The translations under genes were made by a program, and so were the position numbers. Positions 58,847 to 64,000 of a stretch of 64,000 nt of DNA are shown here, one piece after another. Source of the stretch: Candidatus Rhodoferax mariagerensis (GTDB lineage Bacteria; Pseudomonadota; Gammaproteobacteria; Burkholderiales; Burkholderiaceae_C); NCBI GenBank assembly GCA_016719055.1, contig JADKAW010000018.1, positions 56,756 through 120,755 of the forward strand, written 5' to 3'. Position 1 is the stretch's first letter. The number at the start of each line of letters is the position of its first letter. The notes beneath the pieces are model-generated. The model ran no database searches. It was not told the origin of the DNA and worked only from the letters and a program-made list of their open reading frames with translations.

Positions 58847-60571
58847 TCAAAGCTCCGCCGCCTCCACCAGAAACCGCACTTTGCGCTCGCCGCGCCAGCT
58901 GTCGGCATCCAGCCGAAACGCCAGTTTGACCCGCGCCGGCAGGCTTTCGGTGTGGCCAAACCAGATGCCGTCGATGGGCTGGCCGCGGTGTTTAAGCTTG
59001 AGCGACAGGTGCTTTTCGCCCACCAGGCGCTGCGACACCACCTCGACTTCCTCGCTGAAGGTGGGCGCGGCAAAGCCCTGGCCCCACACTTCGTGGTGCA
59101 GCGCATCGACCAGGTCAACCCGGCAGTATTCAGGTTTCAGCGGACCATCGGTGTCCAGGCGGCGCATCAAGGTGGCGGCGTCCAGCCACTCTTTGGCGAC
59201 TTCGGCCAGGCCTTGCTCAAAGGTCTCAAAATGCTCCTCGGCGATGGTGCAGCCAGCTGCCATGGCGTGGCCGCCAAAACGCAGCAACACGCCGGGGTGG
59301 CGTTTGGCCACCAGGTCCAGCGCGTCGCGCAGGTGAAAACCGGCAATTGATCGCCCAGAGCCCTTGAGCTCATGGCTGTGACCGGTGGCGCCACTGTTGG
59401 CAAACACAAAGCTTGGGCGGTGAAATTTGTCCTTGATGCGTGACGCCACGATGCCCACCACACCTTCATGAAACTCGGGGTCAAACACGCAGATGGCTGG
59501 CGGCGCCTGGGCCGCATCTTCAAACAGTGACTCGGCCACGGCAAGTGCCTGTTCCCGCATGTGGCCCTCGATCTCGCGGCGCTCACGGTTGATGCCATCC
59601 AGGGTTTTGGCCAACTCCAGCGCGCGACCGGCATCGTCAGTCAGCAGGCATTCAATGCCCAGCGTCATGTCGCTCAGGCGGCCTGCAGCGTTGATGCGCG
59701 GGCCCAAAGCAAAACCAAAGTCAAAGGTGGTAGCCGCTTTCGCCTCACGTGAAGCCGCTACAAATAGTGCAGCTAGCCCCGCAGGCATGGCAAGGGCCCG
59801 GACCCTTTTTAACCCTTGAGCCACCAGGCGACGGTTGTTGGCGTCGAGTTTGACCACATCGGCCACGGTGCCCAGCGCCACCAGCGGCAGCAGGGTGTCG
59901 AGTTTGGGTTGATTGGCCACATCCAACACCCCACGCTGGCGCAACTCAGCCCGCAGCGCCAGCAACACATAAAACATCACGCCAACCCCGGCGATGGACT
60001 TACTGGCAAAGCCACAACCCGGCTGGTTCGGGTTGACGATCACATCCGCGTCAGGCAGCGCCATCTGGCCATCCACGCTGGCGCACAGGTGATGGTCGGT
60101 CACCAGCACCTGCAAGCCCAGCGCACGTGCCGCGGCCACGCCTTCAAAACTGGCAATGCCGTTGTCCACCGTGATCAACACATCGGCACCAATGGCTTTG
60201 ACCCGGGCGGAAATGGGCGGCGTCAGCCCATAACCGTCCTGTACCCGGTCCGGCACGATGTAATCCACATGCCGAGCCCCCAGCAGCCGCAAGCCACGCA
60301 CCGCCACCGCACAGGCGGTGGCGCCATCGCAGTCGTAATCAGCCACGACACACAGCCTTTTGTCAGCGGCAACAGCATCCGCCAGCAGCCGAGCCGCCTC
60401 AGCCGTGCCTTTCATCAAGTTGGGTGCAATCAAATGCGCCAGCCCCGTATCAAGCTCCAGCGCCTCCTGCACCCCCCGCGCCGCATACAACTGGGCCAAC
60501 AACGGATGAACCCCCGCCTTCTCCAACGCCCAAACAATACGGGGCGGAATATCTCTAACTATCAATTTCAT
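58847..60571 (-). CDS. recJ: single-stranded-DNA-specific exonuclease RecJ
   Basis: A 574-residue DHH-family nuclease that digests single-stranded DNA 5' to 3' in recombination and mismatch repair. Motif I is VVADYDCDG (residues 75-83), the DHH motif is VTDHHLC, and FALGPRINAAGRL and the DHHA1 motif GGHAMAAG are intact. The start codon lies inside a dispersed-repeat copy, and a degenerate copy may lie near 59751-59806. Confidence 0.96.
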   Translation of the reverse strand: MKLIVRDIPPRIVWALEKAGVHPLLAQLYAARGVQEALELDTGLAHLIAPNLMKGTAEAARLLADAVAADKRLCVVADYDCDGATACAVAVRGLRLLGARHVDYIVPDRVQDGYGLTPPISARVKAIGADVLITVDNGIASFEGVAAARALGLQVLVTDHHLCASVDGQMALPDADVIVNPNQPGCGFASKSIAGVGVMFYVLLALRAELRQRGVLDVANQPKLDTLLPLVALGTVADVVKLDANNRRLVAQGLKRVRALAMPAGLAALFVAASREAKAATTFDFGFALGPRINAAGRLSDMTLGIECLLTDDAGRALELAKTLDGINRERREIEGHMREQALAVAESLFEDAAQAPPAICVFDPEFHEGVVGIVASRIKDKFHRPSFVFANSGATGHSHELKGSGRSIAGFHLRDALDLVAKRHPGVLLRFGGHAMAAGCTIAEEHFETFEQGLAEVAKEWLDAATLMRRLDTDGPLKPEYCRVDLVDALHHEVWGQGFAAPTFSEEVEVVSQRLVGEKHLSLKLKHRGQPIDGIWFGHTESLPARVKLAFRLDADSWRGERKVRFLVEAAEL

Positions 60572-60611
60572 AGCTTCTCACGCAACAAGTAAAAGGGCTA
60601 GAAGCCAAAAA
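60557..60611 (+). repeat. dispersed AAGGGCTAGAGG-type repeat, copy 7
   Basis: AACTATCAATTTCATAGC, then TTCTCACGC, then AAAAGGGCTAGAAGCC at 60591-60606. Its left end covers the first codons of recJ on the opposite strand. Confidence 0.65.
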
Positions 60612-60757
60612 GGCATAAAAAAACCAAGGTGATTCAACTCACAGGAATTTGCAAACGAGTGCAGTCCACCCCACAGATACTCCCCCTCAAAAACGACGAC
60701 AAGGCAGTCGATCACCCCCATCGCAGCTAAAACCGGCCAAATATGGCTGTCCAGGCT

Positions 60758-60783
60758 CCCCCTTATCCGGCGGGATAAGGGGG
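60758..60783. terminator. perfect hairpin at Uma2 3' end
   Basis: CCCCCTTATCC (60758-60768), loop GGCG, GGATAAGGGGG (60773-60783): a perfect 11-base stem that contains the Uma2 stop codon and last codons. It may act as a terminator or a REP-like site; no long T run follows on the minus strand. Confidence 0.6.
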
Positions 60784-61362
60784 CTGGGGGGATTGGGGAA
60801 TATCCTCCACTTCCGCAAATACCAGCGCCGCCGGCACCTGCAACCCCACGCTGGCCAGCGCCACCGTCTCACCCCGCGCAAACGGATGCAACACCCACAA
60901 CCCGTCTGGCCCCTTGCGGTAACAGTCGATGCTGCGCGAATCCAGGTCCACCAGCACATATTCCTGCAGGCTGGCCAGACTGCGATAGTGGCTGAACTTA
61001 ACGCCCCGGTCGTAGGCGGCGGTGCTGGGTGACAGCACCTCGACGATCAGGCTGGGTTCGGTCTTGACCAGCGGGCTGGCCGCATCCAGCGCGCTGCAGG
61101 TCACCATCAGGTCAGGGTAAAAATAGCTGTTGGCCACGGCCACATGCAGGCGCATGTCACTCATGAAGGTGCGGCAGGGGCTGGCGTTGAGGTGCTGGCG
61201 CAGTGCGATGTAAAGATTGCCGGCCACCGTCACATGCCGGTCCTCGGCCCCGGCCATGGCAAACACCTCGCCGTCCAGATAATCATGGCGCTCTGGCTGC
61301 GTGTTCTCCCAGGCCAGATAGTCTTCGGCAGTAAAAACCGGTTTGTGTGCGGCGAGTCCCAT
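60763..61362 (-). CDS. Uma2 family protein (putative restriction-endonuclease fold)
   Basis: A 199-residue protein. ATG 61362 (MGLAAHKPVFTAEDYLAWEN) is the Uma2 start. The PD-(D/E)XK-like core shows as YLDGEVFAMAGAEDRH, YFYPDLMVTC (Asp), and LIVEVLSPSTAAYDRGVKFSHY with EYVLVD. Function unknown in general. The last codons lie in a hairpin. Confidence 0.85.
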   Translation of the reverse strand: MGLAAHKPVFTAEDYLAWENTQPERHDYLDGEVFAMAGAEDRHVTVAGNLYIALRQHLNASPCRTFMSDMRLHVAVANSYFYPDLMVTCSALDAASPLVKTEPSLIVEVLSPSTAAYDRGVKFSHYRSLASLQEYVLVDLDSRSIDCYRKGPDGLWVLHPFARGETVALASVGLQVPAALVFAEVEDIPQSPQPPYPAG

Positions 61363-61452
61363 GGTGATGCCCTGAAAAGTGAAATGCCCGCCAATTATGA
61401 ACGTGCCGGGCGCCAAGTGGGCTAACAGGGCTGGCGTGTTGGCCTACATGCC

Positions 61453-62827
61453 TTACGGCCACAGCGCCCGGTCGGTATCAGCGGCGTTGCGCTCGTCGGT
61501 GTAGGGTGCTGCCCGCCCACTGCGGCTGCTGGCATAACAACTCACGATCACATTGCTGATCGGTTGGCTTTTGTGCAGCACTTCAACCGCACAGCGCCCA
61601 TAGACGCTGTCGATGGTGGCCAGCAGGTTGCGTGCGTAGGGCGATTCAAGTTTGCCGTCCAGAATCAGGTTGATCAGCAGCACGCCCTGGGGTTTGAGCG
61701 CGCAGCGGGTGTCGCGCCAGAACTCATGGGTGATCAGGTGGCTGGGAATCGAGGTGTGGCTGCTAAAGGCGTCAACCACCACCGCGTCAAATTGCAGTGT
61801 GGTGTTACGCACAAAGCGGCGGGCGTCGTCCACCACAAAACTGCCCTGAATCGGCGCTTTTAAAAACTGCTGCTCGGCCATGTCACGGATGTGGGGGTCG
61901 ATGTCCACATAGGTGTAGCGGTTGGTGGGCTCCTGGTGCGACAGGGTAAAGCCGCCCGCGCCCAGCACCAGAATGTCGCGCTGCGTCAGCCCCAGCTCTT
62001 GCAGCAGGATATGGCGCAGGTGCTCGATGTAGCGGGCATAGTGTGGTGGTGCGCTGTCATCCATCAGCGAGGCCACCGAGTTGTTGATCAGAAAAGCCCG
62101 CAGGTTGACATCCTGCGGCCGCACCAGCGGCTTGACCGCGTAGTCGGCATAGGCGGTGTCCGTCACCGGCTGCGCGGGGTACAAATTCACCGCGAGGGTC
62201 ACCGCACTGACCAGCAGCGCCACCACAGCGGTGCGCCAGTGCTGCCATGCCGGCTGCCGCGGCTGCTGACCCAGGCCGGGCAGCAGGCTGCCAAACGCCA
62301 GCAGCACGGCACACACCAGCACCGCCGCTGACACCCCCAGCCACTGCATCACACCGAGCGACAGGCTGATGGCCCCCAAAAAAGACCCCAGCGTGGACCC
62401 ATACAGCGCATAACCACTGGCTTCGCCGGTGCGCGCGTGTGTCATCAGGTTGGTCAGTGCCGGCACGGTTTGCCCCAGCAGCCAGGCCAGCGGGCACAAC
62501 ACTGCCGCTGACAAAAACCAGGTAGGCCAGCCAAGTCGGTTGCATCAGGGCAAACAGACCATCGACCGTGACCCGCGCCAGGCCCAGCCCGGCAATCAGC
62601 GCCGAGATCAGAAAGTTGCGCGCCACCACTTCGGCAAAACGCGTGGCAACACGGGCACCGGCTGCGTAGCCCAGCGCCAGCGCCAGCAGAAAAAAGCCGA
62701 TGGTCGGTGCCGTTACCACAATCGCGCTGCCCACATGCGGCACCAGCCGACGCAGCGCAATCACCTCGGCACCCAGCGAACAAAAGCCTTCGATAAAAAC
62801 AATCAGATAGAGCAGCTGGCGCGGCAC
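61453..62827 (-). pseudogene. spermidine-synthase-like membrane fusion protein, frameshifted
   Basis: Two frames together make one protein of about 457 residues. The N-terminal membrane part starts at 62827 (MPRQLLYLIVFIEGFCSLGAEV) and is open to about 62513. The rest, from 62514 (SAAVLCPLAWLLGQTVPALTNL), continues in another frame with further helices and a spermidine-synthase-like methyltransferase fold (DILVLGAGGFTL, TYVDIDPH, VVDDARRFVRN). One extra A in AAAAA at 62513-62517 explains the break. Either a real mutation or a sequencing error; the enzymatic product of such fusions is uncertain. Confidence 0.8.
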
Positions 62828-62895
62828 CGGGCAAATTCCGAGAGGCTTTTAACGCGTGAAGCTGACAGCAGTGTTGCTGCATGCAGGCTTTAGCA

Positions 62896-62950
62896 CTTGA
62901 ATATTCATAGCGCCTCAAGCAAGCTGTATAAGGGCTTGGAGGCTAAATGG
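62896..62950 (+). repeat. dispersed AAGGGCTAGAGG-type repeat, copy 8
   Basis: CTTGAATATTCATAGCGC, then CTCAAGCAAGC, then TATAAGGGCTTGGAGGC at 62927-62943. It overlaps the last codons and stop of the phosphoglycerate-mutase-like gene on the opposite strand. Confidence 0.6.
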
Positions 62951-63861
62951 CTCAAAATCTTTTGCCAAACAGTGGCTTTGTAGCTGTGCCAGCTTTTGCT
63001 GCCACGTTCACCACACAATGTCAGTTGAACAGGCTGGCCCTGACCCACCCGTTGCAGCAGAGACTTGATGTGCGTGGCGTCAATGTCCTGCCAGGCCTGC
63101 GTCCAGGCGGGCCAGTTGTCAGACAGCGCGGCCTGTTGCAGCGCGTCAATCACCCCGGGCTGGGACTGGGCTGAAGGCGTTTGATAGCCTGCCGGCAGCG
63201 CGCCGGTGCCGCTGAACCACAACGAATTGACGGGTGGCAGGCCCCGCTGGGCACGGTCATCGTTGACTGGATGGGTATAGAGCAGCATTTGCATTTCGTT
63301 TTGCAGCCGGCGCAGTGGTGCGGCCTGCTGGGTGTTGGGCATCCAGGGCTCAAGGTTGCGGCCTACCACCCGGTCAGTCGAGGCGGTGGCAAGGTTGGCA
63401 AATATCTCACCCTGCGCCAGCCAGCGCCCGGGCTGGTCGGCGTGAAGTGTGATGCCGTCTTCGGCAAAGTAAAGGCGCATGGCGGCCATCAAACCAGCCG
63501 ACGCTTCCATGCTCAGGCCCGGTAGCGGAAGCTGGCTCATGGCCACATGGTGGGTATTGACCTGCCAGTGGCACAGGGTGACAAAGGCCCAGGCTGTGCC
63601 TGCGGTGTCGACGGTGGCGGATGCCAGCTGCTGTCGGGCCTGCAGTGCCGCCCAGGCGATCTGACCGTCGATGGCAGGCAGCCCCAATGCCCGGGCCAGG
63701 GCGCGCTCGTGGGGGGGCGACAGGCTGAATTCATCTCCCCCAGTAGCGTCAAGTGGCCCCAGTTTTTTGAGCAATTGCTCCAGGTGTGGCAGTTTCAGGG
63801 TGGGTTGGGCCGCCAGGCAGGGTTCAGACAGGCAAGTGGCATAGGGAATCAGCAGGTGCAT
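62905..63861 (-). CDS. phosphoglycerate-mutase-like hypothetical protein
   Basis: A 318-residue protein. ATG 63861 (MHLLIPYATCLSEPC) is preferred to 63927. I recall a family in betaproteobacteria annotated as cofactor-independent phosphoglycerate mutase-like, often close to recJ, with PSAQSQPGVIDALQQAAL-like features; I see no clear catalytic signature, so the function is uncertain. The C-terminus is encoded in a dispersed-repeat copy. Confidence 0.6.
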   Translation of the reverse strand: MHLLIPYATCLSEPCLAAQPTLKLPHLEQLLKKLGPLDATGGDEFSLSPPHERALARALGLPAIDGQIAWAALQARQQLASATVDTAGTAWAFVTLCHWQVNTHHVAMSQLPLPGLSMEASAGLMAAMRLYFAEDGITLHADQPGRWLAQGEIFANLATASTDRVVGRNLEPWMPNTQQAAPLRRLQNEMQMLLYTHPVNDDRAQRGLPPVNSLWFSGTGALPAGYQTPSAQSQPGVIDALQQAALSDNWPAWTQAWQDIDATHIKSLLQRVGQGQPVQLTLCGERGSKSWHSYKATVWQKILSHLASKPLYSLLEAL

Positions 63862-63962
63862 GGCCTGATTGTCCGGGAAATCGCGCCAGATTCGATGGGG
63901 GGCGACTTCGGAGATGCTTACACACATAACATCAAATTGCTTGCATTTTGAATTTGGGCCAT

Positions 63963-63978
63963 TAGTCCGAACGGACTA
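63963..63978. promoter_or_regulatory. palindrome upstream of the phosphoglycerate-mutase-like gene
   Basis: TAGTCCG-AA-CGGACTA, seven-base arms with a two-base centre. It could be an operator for a gene beyond the window edge. Confidence 0.35.
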
Positions 63979-64000
63979 TTGCCGATCGTGCGTTGGATGC

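Noticed and set aside
1..64000. CRISPR arrays, rRNA genes and riboswitches
   Set aside because: No regularly spaced repeats with unique spacers, no rRNA segments and no riboswitch core that I recognise; only one complete tRNA was found.

Overview
The window looks like a chromosomal segment of a betaproteobacterium, most likely family Comamonadaceae (Rhodoferax or a close relative). The grounds are the protein families, an FlhDC-governed flagellar cluster with flgBCDEFGHIJKL order, and a short interspersed repeat (core AAGGGCTAGAGG) of a kind I associate with Comamonadaceae. This placement is inference; no 16S rRNA or taxon marker is present.

Layout. 1-7066 (+): the end of an SDR oxidoreductase, folB, ttcA, a small lipoprotein, an HD-GYP protein overlapping a PAS-GGDEF-EAL protein (c-di-GMP turnover), and a histidine phosphatase. 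7080-13947 (-): a compact envelope and housekeeping run transcribed RNB exoribonuclease, TonB-like protein, aroE, mtgA, acyltransferase, CdsA-like enzyme, then ruvC. 14017-38560: flagellar and motility genes. flaG has its own sigma-28 promoter; then come an HDOD protein and flgL-K-J-I-H-G-F-E-D-C-B (-), divergent flgA-flgM-flgN (+), and fliA-flhG-flhF-flhA-flhB, cheZ-cheY, motB-motA and flhC-flhD (all -). The logic is the classical cascade: FlhDC switches on the hook, basal body and export genes, FlgM holds FliA until the hook is complete, and FliA then reads the flaG, flgM and motA promoters, three of which match the sigma-28 consensus with the exact 11-base spacer. FlhG has lost its P-loop and flgN carries a probable frameshift near its 3' end.

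38748-45777: housekeeping genes (deoxyinosine glycosylase, DUF2752, a membrane protein, SDR, moaC, M48 protease, a holin-like membrane protein), with an IS110-family element between moaC and the protease.

46191-53619: a 7.3-kb genomic island inserted in the 3' part of a tRNA-Ser(CGA) gene. It has 86-bp direct repeats at its ends, a tyrosine integrase beside the left end, and 11-bp tandem repeats near both ends that look like integrase arm sites. Its cargo is almost entirely toxin-antitoxin or toxin-like: a HigB/RelE-type pair, an orphan XRE regulator followed by a 218-residue protein with ADP-ribosyltransferase-like motifs, a BrnT/BrnA pair, and small unknown ORFs. A decayed IS21-family element interrupts one of these. 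The integrase and the ADP-ribosyltransferase-like protein share a C-terminal peptide encoded by a near-identical 32-bp repeat. This segment is the best candidate for an undescribed system.

53694-63861: housekeeping again, including trpS with an extra C-terminal domain, an M50 protease, a YciO-type protein, a DMT transporter, a PHP phosphoesterase, a DUF599 protein, recJ, a Uma2 protein, a frameshifted spermidine-synthase-like gene and a phosphoglycerate-mutase-like gene. Several suspected frameshifts (flgN, istA, istB, the spermidine-synthase-like gene) sit at short homopolymers, so sequencing or assembly error must be excluded before they are taken as biology.
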